A DNA stretch of 64,000 bases from Serinus canaria (Eukaryota; Chordata; Aves; Passeriformes; Fringillidae). The notes beneath the pieces are model-generated. The model saw nothing but the letters and a program-made list of their open reading frames with translations, searched no databases and was not told where the DNA came from. Every line of letters begins with the position of its first letter. Within the stretch, counting starts at the first letter, position 1. The stretch covers positions 49,084,435 through 49,148,434 of the forward strand of contig NC_066317.1 in assembly GCF_022539315.1 (NCBI RefSeq), read 5' to 3'. Below, piece after piece: positions 49,680 to 62,784 of this stretch. The translations under genes were made by a program, and so were the position numbers.

Positions 49680-50480
49680 TGTGTTAAAGAGGTATTGGGC
49701 TATATTAGAATGAAGGAAGAAAGGGCTCAGGATAAATGCAGACATTGGAGGGCTAGTGTTATAAGACTTTCTCAAGGTTAGACTTAGAAAAATCAATGCA
49801 AAAAAGTAGAGGTTGAGATTTTAAGTGTCTCACATGAGGAGTGTGACCAAATGGAGGTCAAATAGATCATATTGAATGATGACTTCTTAGTAATTATAAG
49901 AGAGAGGTTGGGAAGGAGTGGACTTGCCAAGTAATAATCTAAGACTCTGATCAGCAGCTTAGGGTGTGCACAAAGGTGTCTATGCTGGTCCAGTACAATT
50001 TATTCCCAGAGCTTGAAGAGCTGGGAAACACAGTGCAAGGGCTGCTTAAAGGCCAGAACTGAACCAGCCACGATGTAGCCCTGAGTTCTGTGCCAGCTGA
50101 ACATGATTATTCTGCCTTGCAGTCCCACTTGGCATATCTGCACATTTGCTGTGCTGTGTGGACTTGCCAAATCAACTCAGTACTAGCTTGGGCATCTCTG
50201 CATCATGTTCTCTTCAATTTAAATGTACCCTTGAAAACATTAATCTGTTTGACTTCTAGAGGGGAGAATGCTTCCTGACTAGCCAGCAGTGGTCTAATTA
50301 AGTGAGGCTATTAGAAGACCAAAACTTGTCAGTCTGTACAGTGACTTGCAGACAACAATATCTTGGCAGGCACTGACAAGCTGCTCCATCTGAGCATCCT
50401 ATATTCTGCTCAGCAAAAAGCTTGAGGCTTTTCTTTGCTTGTGATACTTGCAAATCCAGAGATCAGCAAACAGTTAAGAA
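49680..50480. other. non-coding stretch, nothing recognised
   Basis: There is no convincing gene or repeat. Confidence 0.55.
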
Positions 50481-50506
50481 GTTCTTCCCAAGAAGATGCA
50501 GTCAGG

Positions 50507-50550
50507 AGCTGCCACCGGGTAGAGGACAGCTCCTCTACCCAGTGGCAGCT
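50507..50550. repeat. 20-bp-arm hairpin with 4-base loop
   Basis: AGCTGCCACCGGGTAGAGGA (50507-50526) and TCCTCTACCCAGTGGCAGCT (50531-50550) pair at 19 of 20 positions around the loop CAGC. The mismatch is C against A on the plus strand and becomes a G-U pair in a minus-strand RNA. A further outer stem (50482-50490 with 50552-50560) is possible on the plus strand. It may be a hairpin RNA precursor or a replication-generated palindrome. Confidence 0.9.
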
Positions 50551-50564
50551 GTGGGGAGAAGTTC

Positions 50565-53500
50565 TGTCTAGAGTCAGAATCTGCCATCACAGTCAACCTT
50601 AGTGGGAGGCAGATAGACAAACTCTTGTTGTGGGGCCTTTTACACTGTCTTGCCTTGGTTTTGAGAAGATCAGGCTCTGCTTTAGCAAGGCTGTTTGCTG
50701 ATGGACACCACTATGCTGGTGGAGGCAGAAGAAATGATGTTTAGTCAGGACTGAGAGATAATTACATCTGACTGCAGGGAAGTGGAGACTGGAAGAGTCA
50801 TGGGGCTCTGTGGCAGTGGACTGAGAAACTGGGAGCCTGGCACCAGGAGGGGAGGCATCTGATGGGATCAAGAATGTCATTTACACAATTATAATGACAA
50901 AATTTATAAACTTGCATTTTTAAATTCTTTTCTGTGCCAGAACAACAACTGGCCACAAACTTTTGTTTATCATCCCCAGTAAATTTGGCATGTCAGAGGG
51001 CATTTAGTATCAGGAAAAGTAGCGTAGTTTTGCTACTAAAACATGAGTAATTTTCAACAGCTTCGCATTGTGAGTTGCCATGCAATAACAACACTGCTTG
51101 GTGACTCCACCCTGCTTGCACAGCAGTTATCTGGCTTTTACCACTCTACTTCATGTTGTGAAGGACCTCAGCAATCACAGCACAGAACAGTGTTAAGGAA
51201 GCATTTACCAAAGTTGCTGTTTGTGAAAAAATATCACAAATTGAGCCACATCAAACACTGAGGATAATTTCAGTGATAAATTCTTCTACACAGGAGGCAA
51301 GCTGAACTGTGTAGAAGAAAAAAGCTGAAAACTGGTGGTTCCTCCCCCTGTTGCTCCTCCTTATGCTCCCTTCTGTAATTTTGTTTCATGTCTTCCCTCT
51401 GACTTTTCTTCTTACTGTGTGTTGCTGTAATGCACATCACAGCTGATACCACCCAGCCTTAGCAATTCGTAGCCTTACCTTCTGGCTCTCCTCCTCCTCT
51501 TCCTCTCAGTGACTTTTATTTTTATCCAGAGACCCCATCTCACTAATTTGGCTTCCCTCTCCATTCTGCTGTGGCCTTCAACTCTAGCTCAACAGTTTCA
51601 ACAAAATCCCTGGTTATCAACCTGATATTCAGCAAGCACATTTTTCTTCCCCTTGCTTAAGTCTCCTCCAGTACAAGCTTTATCCTTTGCTTTACTATTT
51701 GGTTCTGACAGTACTCTGAGGCTCTGAATTCCCTCAAAGCTTTCATAGAACTTGATCTAAGTCTTCAGCTGTTGTCATGGAGCTTCTGTGTTGCACTGAC
51801 ATCCTGAGTGCTGGCTATAACCCCAACCATAGTCTGAGGAACAATGTGTCCCCAAGAAGCACTGAGTGTTCACAGAAGTTCACCCTGATTTTAGAGACAA
51901 TTTCCAGTCTCTGGCTGGCACTTCTGACTCAAAGAAAAATCAAGTACCAGTGGTCTACTTTCAAATTTGTCTTCTACACATAGTTTTGGTTTATCCCTAA
52001 GCAAAACATTCCTCTCTTTTTCTTTACAATACTCAGGAAAGAAACCTATTTCATTGGATTATTCTGCTCACTCTTTGATTTCTAGAGCAAATTATCTGCT
52101 CACAGAGTCCAAGAAAAGTCTACTCCATTTAACCCTCCTAGGTTGGCACCAGCTCAGGGACCAGCTTCTTAGACTTCACTTTTTTACACTCTTCCCTTGT
52201 CAGCTTCCTTGTCAGTTTCATGCTCTCATCACCTACACAGCAGCTAGTGACAAAGTCACTGTAAAATTTATACAATTGCTTTCTTACAAATTACCCTTTA
52301 TGCTTGCCTCAAAAGCAGTTCCATGTATCAGTGCCTAGAAAGGCTGTGAGGCTCCTTTTTTTCAGGACAAGACATGCCAGGCCAGAAGAGAGCGGCACAT
52401 TTTGTTTTGTCCTTTGAAATTCTTAGTATATCAAAAGGAATTTATTCTGATGCTATTTTCTGATTTTTTTTTTTTTTAATTTACATTCCCCCTATAGTTC
52501 TTCTCGTCTTCCCCTTCCCTGTGAGGTCAAGAAACATTGTTTCTCATATGGGCCAAATTATGCCAAGACTCAGGAGGTGTGGTGGATGCTAATCTGGGTC
52601 ACACAACTTTCGCTCAATTATCTAGGCCACCCAGTCTTGACTCATTTCAGGTAAGGAGTTCAAGATAAATCTCTAAGCCACTGAGAAGACAATGTAACTA
52701 GCTGATGTCTTGTTTTCTTTGTGAACAGAATTCCTAGGAGTGTTGATTTCCAAGCTGATATTCGTGTGTTTGGGGTTTTTTTCAATTATCTCATAGACTA
52801 GAGCAGTCCCTTTCCATGCCAAGCCAAGAATGCTTGCAGGAATTTCCTACAGATAGACCATTGACATTAAATAAATGCATCAGGCCTCTGTAAGAAACAG
52901 AGTAGACCATTCTTGAAGGCAAAACTTCTCACTTAACATCGTGGCTGGAATTAAAAATCCTGTTGTATAATGCTAAAAACTTCAACCACCTTCTACTGGA
53001 AGCTGTTTAGGAGAAAACAAATTTCTAATTCTCATTCTCCAGGAGCAAAACTGAGAACATCATACAAAAATGACCTGGTATGTTTTCTGAGAGTGCAAAA
53101 CCCATCTTGCTGTCTATCCTTGGAGGAGAAAATCCATCCTTGGCTGGTCTGTACAGGTTACTGTCAGAGTTGTAAGCTCACAAAGCCTTACTGTCACTAT
53201 GAAAATAAGCACATTAAAATCACAAAACACTTGAATGGAAAAAACATAAATCTTGATTTAGTGTCATCAGTCCGCTGAAGTGCCTGATGCTGGCAGAACA
53301 GGTCTTTTAAAACTGCAGGCCAGCTGCTCAGCTCGTGTAAATCAGCATAAGATGTTGTGAAGAGGAAAAACATTGGTACTGCTTAAAGGTTGTTTTAAAG
53401 AGATCAGTGAGTAACTAAATGTTCAACATGCCCACTGGGATGTGTATGAAACAAGGAGTCTAATTTGCAGAGAAGAAGATTTAAATTATATATGAAAAAA

Positions 53501-53900
53501 AGATTATCTAGTGGCTAAGCAAGAGGCAGGCTGTGTTGTTAATCTTCACTGGGGGTTTGTAAGAGCTGATTAGACCAACATCTGTCACATATGGATTCTG
53601 GATTCTGCTCCAGTGGAGAGGCTGAACTGCCTGTGCTCTGGAGATTTCTTCTGTGCTTGCAAAGCATGAAGTGGGCCTCAGCATTGAAACAGTTATGGAT
53701 TAGCAAAACACCTTTGTCTCCTTGCTTCCTGTTCAAGACAGACCACAAAACTCACAGATTGGTTCAATCTCATGTGTTAATCCCTGTGTTATTCAGCCTG
53801 CACCTAATTTCTGAGCACAGCAAAGAGACAGGCAGTGCATGTAAATCATTCTAACAAATCCACTAGCAAATGTTAAATCAATCCAGTAAAATTTTAATAC
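50565..53900. other. non-coding stretch
   Basis: There is no gene. A poly-T run lies at 52464-52477 and a donor-like TTTCAG|GTAAGG near 52650. Frames of up to 123 codons near 52.0-52.3 kb show no known domain. Confidence 0.5.
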
Positions 53901-53980
53901 TCCTTTTCATGCTAAAGTGAGCTGTAACTGCTATTTAACTTTGTAGTTAACTACATTATATAAGTATGTAGTTATTACTG

Positions 53981-54004
53981 TATAACTATAAACATATAGT
54001 TATA
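53981..54004. repeat. perfect 10-bp AT hairpin
   Basis: TATAACTATA (53981-53990) and TATAGTTATA (53995-54004) are exact reverse complements around AACA. It sits inside a larger AT-rich block (about 53925-54055) full of TAGTTA/TAACTA words. Confidence 0.85.
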
Positions 54005-54059
54005 AAATTGTATATGGTAGTTACTTATTAAATAGCTGTAACAGTTATGTGGTTTTTAT

Positions 54060-57000
54060 TCAGAAGGCATTTATAGAGTCAAAGCAATGGAAAAAGTTCC
54101 ATTTGCTTCAATGGAAAATGTGTCAGAATTGAAAGGAGAATATTAGTGCATTTTGACAATTGGTGGTAGGCACAGCAGAGCCATAGTGGTAGCATATAAT
54201 TGTAATTTACAGTGTTCACTCTTCCAAAAGAATTTGCTAAGCATGTTACAGTAAAAACATGTGTATTATTCCCTCTTAGTCTATCATTTGACATTTGTTC
54301 TAAGAAGGTATGAGTATTTTAGAAGTGCATGAAGTTGATCTTAGCGGTGTCTCTTCTGTAGGATTCTCTGTCCTGGCTTGCCACTCTCCTGCTTTGTGAG
54401 CAGTTTAAGGATTTATATGAGAAGAGGGATAGGACAACTGTACTTTGAGAAGGGCATTGTAATTTCTTCAGAACCCTGTGTAGTTCAGACCACTGGAGTG
54501 AAATTGTTTTGAGGCAGGAAAATGCTCTACCACCTAGCACAGTTAAGGCTGAGACCAAGATTGAGCAAGGGTTTTCTCAAATTATGCCTGTGGGATGGGT
54601 TGTGCACACATCTGCAGCCTCAGGAGCACTTCTCAAGGTTAAACCCCAAGGCTTAGACACACCACACTGTTTGTGCACAAGGGAAAGAGAGGGCCAGATC
54701 CCTTGTGAAGCCTAGAGGGAGGTCTACCATTGATCTACTGGTGCTCAAGGCCAGGTATGAGTACAACACACAGGTTAAACCAATGTGTCTGTGTGTGACA
54801 GACGTAGGAAGTCCAGTGAGTGGAAAATAGTGCCCATCATAAACACACAGAAAACATAATGTAGCTTCCCAGTTAGTATGAAAGCCCTTTTTTTGAGGTT
54901 TTTAAGAGTATCCCATTGGTAGTTGACCCTGACACTTCCCTGCTAGATGGTTATACCACCATCTGTGCACCATAAATTGCTAGGCCAGTTAACATTCACT
55001 TACCTGCTGGTGTTTTGGGGCATTATTCTACTGGACAGCAGAGCCAGCTGGGGATCAGCAGTGCTTAGGGGTTCAGGAGAATGTCACACAGGCACAGATC
55101 TCTGTTTGCAGAGGCAGCTCTGCTCTGGCAGAGGGTTCTCTGCAGTTGTGTTGCAGTCTGAGGACAAAATTAAGCAGCACACCCAAACTGAGCTAACCAG
55201 CGTTAAATAAGGCAGTCCTGTTCCTCCCTCCTTCCTATTTCCCCACTGTCCTAGTCTTTCCCACCCTCTTCTTTTTCATCCTGCTAATAATAAAGCCTTT
55301 ATCTTAAGGAAGCATGCTTGACTTCAGTGGGCTACCAGCAGAGCCCCCTTGGGTCCCTATTGCTTTCCCAATCCCAGAACTGCAGAGTGGGTACACTCAT
55401 GTCTGGCATCACTGGTATTCAGCCCAACATGGTAAATCCAGCCAGATTGTTGAGCACTGGAGAGAAAAGCATATCTTGCTTTGTAATAGGATAATTAGGC
55501 TTGTTATCTCTGGCCATGTGCCAGTGTTGTTAGTGCTGTGTTGTCTCTGGGTAATCCTGTCTGGATGTCCCTGTGTCAACCCCTCCAGTACCTGTATGAT
55601 TGGGTTCCTGCTATTCTCTGGATTGTTCCAGCCCTTCTGTTTCATCCTGAAGTTTCTTTGAATTGTGCCATTCATCTTTAATGGAAAATGTGCTATTACA
55701 AAAGAGGAAAACTCAGTTTTTACTCTGTTTTTGTAACTTCTAATTGGAGTCTCAAAGGGTAGAGTACAAAGAATGTCATCTCCTGGCCTTGAATAATAAA
55801 AGAGTACTACTACTCATGGTACATTTTGTACCATGAAGAGCTCATCACTGAGAAAGAAAAGGAAAAGCACATGGATATTAAGGATGTTTTTTAGAATGGG
55901 ATCCTAAAAAAGGAAAGTGTGAAGTAGGAGTCTGGGTGTAATTTTCGTTTAAATGAATTTGTTTTCTGATTTTTTTTTCAGTCAAAATTTCTCCAAAGCA
56001 ATATCAGTTTTGTCAAGAAGAGTGAGAGACAAAGTACTTGAAGAAGTAGGCATACATCATGTTCTATGACAAGGGAATTAGATAATTTCCTAGACTAAGA
56101 TTCTGACTCATTCCCTGCTTTGCTGTAATGCGAATGTCAAGGATAGAAGGATTTGTGAGTCCCACAAAAGAAACTTGGATGGAGATACTGGAAGACCAAT
56201 GCCACATGTGTCTTCCAAAGTGGAAAACCAAGAGGTTTAGTCTGCAAATAGATGTCTCAGCACATTTCTGACAGAAGAGTCAGTTAAAAGATATTATTTC
56301 AATATCTGAAGAACAAAATAAAAAATAATTTTAATACTTACATGTGGTCACAAACAACTTAGATGGCTTGTTTAGTCCATGCAACTTTTGTCATGGGATT
56401 GTAGTAATGCCATATTGGAACAAGTGGAAAATAGTAAAAAAGAAATGATAGCACATGGTGTGTATGGTGAAAGGCAAAAGCTGAGCTGTTGACAAAGTCA
56501 GGAGTCAGAAGCTGGTAGAGGCTGGGGCTTTCTTCTCAGTCTAGGCCTGAAGTTATTTCTGTTATTTACAGGGATCTGTCAGTCTCTGGGGGTCCCTTTG
56601 AAGCAGTCTGTGGTTCTTGTGGGCTACTTTAGCAATTGGAGTGGCAGAACCACTTCTGGTCACACCATCAGAGTGTCCTGCCATGCCCAGGCAGGTCAGT
56701 CTGCTGGGAAGCTGTATGGAGAGAAAATGCCCACTGAAAAAATGGTATGGAGAGCCCAGGCAGAGGGCACCATGGCAAGAAAGGAAGGACAGTAGCCAAG
56801 AGGGTTTAGTAGGAGAGAGAAGAAATGGTTTACAGAGCATTTGAGACGGTGGCAGAATGCCAAAAATGTGATTCAAGCAGAGCACTGGATGCAAGCATTG
56901 AAGTCCAAAGAAGCTGTAGGTGTGTAAACTGTGTGGTTGTGTCACAGGGCACGTCGGGCAGCCACCTGTCTCCAAATCAGAAATCCAAGAGGACTCTGTA

Positions 57001-58025
57001 CATATGCTCCCAAAGCATCTGCCTGTGCTCACTGGGAGGTCCTGACACAGCCTGGGCACCTCCAGCTCTGCTTCACTGCTTGGCCAGAAGCACCACAGCC
57101 CACATGGCTCTGTGTCCCAGTGCTGGGAAGGGCGGGATACAGGAAGCTGGCTGCTCTCAGCCCCACTCCCTCAGGGCCCATCCCATTCCCTGTTCCCAGA
57201 GCACACCTAACACCCACGGATGGCATTTGGCTGCCTGCAGAGCTCAGCAAGGGCCAGGCTCTTTGAAAACAGCCCCTGGCTATGATAGAGGAGGTAGTGG
57301 GCACAACCATGTGGGTTTTTTTTAGTTAATGCCACATGGTGGTCAAGGGTGCCTGCCCAGGGGAACCTCAGTATTAGGTCTTCCTCAGCTGGGAGAAGCT
57401 CAAGTGTGCATTCCCAAGAGAGCAGCCCAATAAGCAGCCCATCTCTGGGAGGGGAGGAAACTTGGAGCTTGTTGTTGAAGCTGGATCTTGGCAGAATGAA
57501 TTACACATGAGTCAAAGGGCCAGGAAAGGAGCAGCCAGGGGCAGTGTGACTGCAGCCTGAGGGCTACAGCAGAGCTGGGAAGGAAATAAAGCCTGGCATA
57601 TCCCCATCTCCATGGCTGTTTCTCCATCTGAGCCCATGCAAAAGACAGTCCATAATCAGATGTGAAGATTGGAGACATTATTTCTTGGAAGGAGACATTA
57701 ACCTTTCACCATAGGCCAGGCTCCTTCATGTCCCTGAGCCTTTCTTGTGAATCCTTATTTCTAAATGGCTACCCTGTACTTGTTTGGATCCACCCAGGTC
57801 ACTAAGGATAGCCCTTTCTTGGGAAAGTGCTTTAGGCAGCAAGATATCAGGTAGTACTTGGGTACTGGCATCAGCACTGTCATGAGTTTTAAAAGAAACT
57901 GCTGTTCTTGCTTTTTCCTTTTTGAGGACATGGTTACAGGATTTTGATTTGGGAGAGACTTCTTGGGGATGGGTTCCAAATAAACAAATATTCCTAACTG
58001 CACTTCTCCATGAAATGGAGAACAG
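54060..58025. other. non-coding stretch
   Basis: No gene is recognised. The interval 56.56-57.33 kb is more GC-rich and has overlapping frames on both strands (165 and 166 codons), but no domain is visible and composition explains them. Confidence 0.5.
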
Positions 58026-58030
58026 GGGTC

Positions 58031-58405
58031 CACAGAAACACAGGACAGTGTAGGTCAGAAGAGACTTCTGCGTGTCACCCAATCCAACCGCTTCCTCAAA
58101 CTACTATCAAGTACAGCGAGTTTCTCAGGGCCACATGAAGCTGAGCTTTGAACACCTGCCAGAACTGAGACTCCACTACTTCACTGGGAAATCTCTTCCA
58201 GTGTTGGATTGGTCTCACTGTAAACATTTTTGTCCTCATCTAGACAGAATTTCCTTTGCTGAAACTTGTGATGATTGCCATTGTCCTTCCACCGCGCACC
58301 TCTGAGGAAGGTCTGGAACTGCCCTGCCTTAGGTAGCTGATGGCAGGATTTAGTTGTCTCCTTGCCAGGGTTTTGCACTAACATAACTCCCTGCTGAGTA
58401 TTGCC
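58031..58405 (-). mobile_element. CR1 LINE 3'-region fragment
   Basis: The plus strand carries the reverse complement of CR1 3' sequence. In order it has CACAGGACAGTGTAGGTCAG, CACCCAATCCAACC, ACTCCACTACTTCACTGGG, CTCTTCCAGTGTTGGATTGG, CTCACTGTAAACATTTTTGT, ATTGCCATTGTCC and a decayed AACATAACTCCCTGCTGAG end. All match the order of the well-known CR1 consensus. No coding frame is left, and divergence suggests an old, inactive copy. Confidence 0.85.
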
Positions 58406-58409
58406 ATTC

Positions 58410-61400
58410 AGAGGTACCTCATCTTCCCTGCACACTGTGGTTTGCTAGCTAGCACAGCATCCTGCTGGTGGTCTGGGGGAGCAACTGTCTAAGTCTGTGT
58501 TGGATTTGACACTGCTGTGGCCTAATTGTATCATGTGCCATTGAATTTTCATCTATGCACTCTGTTCCCTTGCAGTTTCCCCAATTCCTGTTTAAATTTG
58601 CAACATTGCCTGAGTAAGGAATCATATGGAGTGTGGCCAGCTATTATTTTTTATTGAAAGAAGCAGATGCTGTGGAACAATTAAAAATCATTCTCAACAC
58701 TATAAATGTTTCCAAATATAAGCAGATACTCAGGAATGAATGTGCAGGAAAGTAGAATCTGTTTATTATGTTGTCATTTTATACAGCTAAACCATTTCTT
58801 TTGTGCTTTGTTTACACTAAGATATGGGTCCTTTGTAGGTAGCAGTTGCACACCAGCTGTGTATATAGTGTGTATGGTTCCCTCTATAAAGATTACAGAA
58901 GGAACACACAGGCTGCAATGCAGAAAAGGTTTCTCCTATAAAGTAAAGATACAAAAGATGTGCTGGTGTCTGTCTGTGATCCATGCAGAGATTCCTCATC
59001 AAATGTAAAGTAAATGTGATTAGTCAGCTCCAGTGCCTCTGAATGGGTTACCTGGGCATTTAGTAAATGAACTGTGGTTTCAGGAGTGCCTCAGGCTGAT
59101 GTAGGCTGGTCCAGAAAGGTCTTGACTGAGCCTGAGCTAACAAACCCCAGTAAACTCATGTCTGCTCTTTGTTGCCACAGAAGTGATGTTAGACAAGAGC
59201 AACTATAAGGGCTGACTGCACCACCTGGGACCAGGCAGAGTAAGAGTTTCTCAGCCTCCTGCTTCTGGGCTGCAGAGATCTGCAGTGGGTTTGGCTGCCT
59301 TTGAACTTTTCAGCTTATCATTTGCACACTGTTATGTCTGAGGTAAAAATCCCTTTCCTTTAAAATACTTTAGGCCTTTTCCATTAAACTTCCCATTTAA
59401 AGTAATTCACAATTAGACATCTCTGTGACATGAATAGTGGAAAGTTGACTCTATGGGCTTTTTCTTCTTACCTCCTAAGCTTTATCCCATAAAATAAGCT
59501 GGAAACCAGAAGAAAATTTCAGGGAACTTGCCTCTGTTAAATGGGGGAACTATGACTTAGTGGAAGTAGCAGCAAATAATTCACTTAAAGATAGTGGAGC
59601 TGCTCATGAGAGGAAGAATTTGAGAGTGGGAGCCTAACATGATTGTGGACCTTCTCGTACCAGACACGCACTGTGGAGATCCAGACAGAAGCTGGCATAT
59701 CTCACATGTCAGCTGCTGTGGAGTTTTCCAGCTGTCCCACAGCTCAGCAGAGCTTCACCTACTGCAGAGTACACAACCAGAGTACTCCTCTCCTCCCCTT
59801 AGCTGCAAGGTTAAAAGCCAGTTTCTCTGCCAGGTGAGTCTGCCAATGCTCACTCCCAAATGATTTTTATCACCAGTTTCTTATACTTTGAAGAACAAGA
59901 TGTATTTGGTATGATATAAAAAACAAAGTGAAAACCACAAAGGAACAGAGATTATGATGAATATTAAAATTACCAGACCAAAACGTTATAAATACACATG
60001 GCTGGGAGTTAGAAACTGGTGGTGAAAATAAGACAATGCAGTTCTCACGACAGCAAATCCATCAATAACATGTAGTACTTCTACACTGTAATGCTTAATT
60101 TCTGGTCTGATTCTTTCTTCCTCTATTTCACATGGGCTAATTTGCTAGTGTTTGCTTTAACAGTGTTCTGGAAGCTTTATCAGCAGTGAATTAAAAACCA
60201 GATTATATGGCATGCAGCATTGGCTCCCTTTGTGTGGTATCCAGTGGCTGCTCTATACTAACAAGACCAGGTCTAACTTACATTATATACAAGCACTCAA
60301 CAGCAATCTTTTCTTCAGACTCTCTGAGGTGACTCAACACTAAAAGATGTCTCTAAGTGTCTAAAAGTCTGTAATGCTGCCTTTTTCTTCTTGAGCCAGA
60401 ATTTTATAATTCCTTATTAATTCCAGTCCCATATTAATATAACACACAATTACAAATGCTCTTACCTGACATACCATGCTAAATGTGTGTAATGTTAAAT
60501 TAGCCTTTGGGGTGCTTAGAACTGTTGTTTGGGCCTAAGTGGCTCTCTGGAGACACCAGCCCTGCGGTAAGAGACTGTGCTACTCCAGCACAAGATCTGA
60601 CTACAGAACCTACTGTCACCCCTCCTTGTCTCTGACTACCTTCCCTTGTGCTGGTGACCCAGAAGCCTAAAGCCTATGCCAAATGTTCTTTGTAGCTCCA
60701 CAAGACTGGCTACATACATTCATTTGCTGACCTTGAGAACTTCCTAGGAAAACTTCCTCAGGAAATACAGAATGAAATACAGGACAGGCAAATACCTTAC
60801 TGGCAGTAAGAGCAAAGCTGTGCCTGCTTTGCTTTAGAGAATCAATTCTTAATGTGGTGTTTGAAGAAGTTATTCTGCTATTCTTTTCTAAATTAAACTG
60901 TCACCAGTATGGTGTCTTAGGTTTTAGCTTTTATATTTTTCAGATTCTGTGCTGCTTTAGTGTGGAGCTCTGAGCTTCATATTAAGGGATGGTAAGCTCT
61001 CTTCACAGAGTAGGGAGACAAAACAATTCCTTCTCTAGCTGGGGACCAAGGACAGCCCATCTAAATTTCAGGCCCAAGAGTATAAACAATGGTGGAATGA
61101 AGAGAGAAAAGCAAGGAGGATGGGACTTCATTACCTAAAGCTATAACTGGACAATTAACTCCAACATACTAATAGACCAGAACTTATAAAAGTGAGAGAC
61201 CTCATGACTAATTGTCCATTTTTGTGACTATTTTGGGTTCATCTTGGGTGTAGTCCTGGCTGGGGTCTTGTGCTGTCCAAGGTGTATCCACTGAGGCCCT
61301 TTAACAAATACCTACTTTATTCTTTAACTCTGTCCAGCCTCTGTTCTAGGTCAGTCTTCACAAGGCATTAATGCAGCTTCCTGTACCAATATACAGTTAT

Positions 61401-62735
61401 TTTGTCAGGAAATAAGTGTTGAATACAATTCAAATATCAGTTTAAGAAAACAAAAACTCTTAAAAAGGAATTTGGTATACAAAGTAAAATGTTGTAAGGC
61501 CACATTCTAAGGGTAATATCTAGGCTGCTGCTGATACATCAGGTTAGGAAAATAATCAGCCACATCTCCAAGGAATGTTCCCTTCTTCTTCATTTGTATA
61601 ATACTTTTCAGCCTACATGTAAAGACAGGATTGAATTCTTTAAGTCCAGAAGACACCCGAGCAATCTTACTTCTTTCACTTCATTTTTTAAGTCACAAAG
61701 CCATAGGACTGTGGCTTTGTTTGATACTTTGCTACAGGACAAGGAGAACTTTTGTGGACATGATCTTTGAGAGAATCAGTTTCAAGTAATATGTTGAAAG
61801 TTGTGGTGAAACATCCCCAGATGCTTTCTTTGTGTACTGACCCCTGCCATTTCAAAATCAGTATACCTTGAGCCAAAGGATTGGGGTACCTGTTAAAGCA
61901 GTAATATCTTTTGTTTTTGTGACTTCCTTAAAAACAATGGGAAATTAGAAATATGTTATCAAGGGTTAATTTTGTATCTCCCTGGGGATTCCTCCTTAAG
62001 CATTTTTTTCCAGATCTGAATGATGATCTAACAATTCTTAATGGCCCTGTAGCACCTTCTCTTCCTCCCTCCCCCACTCTCCAAATATTTAGATTGCTGC
62101 CAAGCTCTGTTTTGCTTTCACTGAGTGCATCACTCCTCAAATTTCCTTAATGCGACCCATGGCATTTGCTAATGTACCTCACCTGCTCCTGTGAATTCAG
62201 CCAGGAAAGCTGCCTTGTTCTTCTCTCAGCAGCTTTTGCCTCTGCTGCAGAGGGCTGTGGCTGCTCAGGAGCAGTTGCTGAGCTGCCATAAATTAGAGGT
62301 AGGTGTACTAGGGGAAATTGAAATGGATCCTGGTTTCCTCCAAACTTGAGTTGTGCAGGAGCTTCATGTGCTGCTGAGCTACCCCTGAAGCAAGAGGAAT
62401 AAATAACTACCATGAGAAAGCAAGGGCAGAAAGCTGGGAGTGGAAACCACCAATGTTGTCCCAAACTATGGCATCATTACTAATGAATCACATGTGTTTA
62501 ATGATGCTAATTTGAAAAAAAAACTAAAATGCTGAGTGTTCAGAGGCAATGAGGAGGAAAAGTTTAAAGAAATGATGCAGGAGTTAAGAAAATAGTTGCA
62601 TTGATGCTCATGTAAAAGCTGGAACCACCTCTCTAGTTAGGAATGGATGAAAGATGCTTTTAAATTGTTTTATAAGGCACAAATGGAACTATTTGTGGTA
62701 TTTATTTTCTTTTTTCAACTTGTGAAACTTGTGAA
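58410..62735. other. non-coding stretch, nothing recognised
   Basis: Only short chance frames are present (up to about 105 codons near 62.2-62.5 kb). No RNA gene or repeat is identified. Confidence 0.55.
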
Positions 62736-62738
62736 AAA

Positions 62739-62781
62739 TTTGGCTCAATATCTCTTTTTTTGGCTCAATATTCTCTTTTTA
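62739..62781. repeat. approx. 21-bp tandem duplication
   Basis: TTGGCTCAATATCTCTTTTT is followed directly by TTGGCTCAATATTCTCTTTTT, differing by one inserted T. A smaller ACTTGTGAA duplication lies just before it (about 62717-62735). Confidence 0.85.
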
Positions 62782-62784
62782 GTT

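Noticed and set aside
56562..57325. A protein gene, from overlapping frames of 165 codons (minus) and 166 codons (plus).
   Set aside because: Both strands are open over the same GC-richer sequence and neither translation shows a domain, so composition is the simpler cause.
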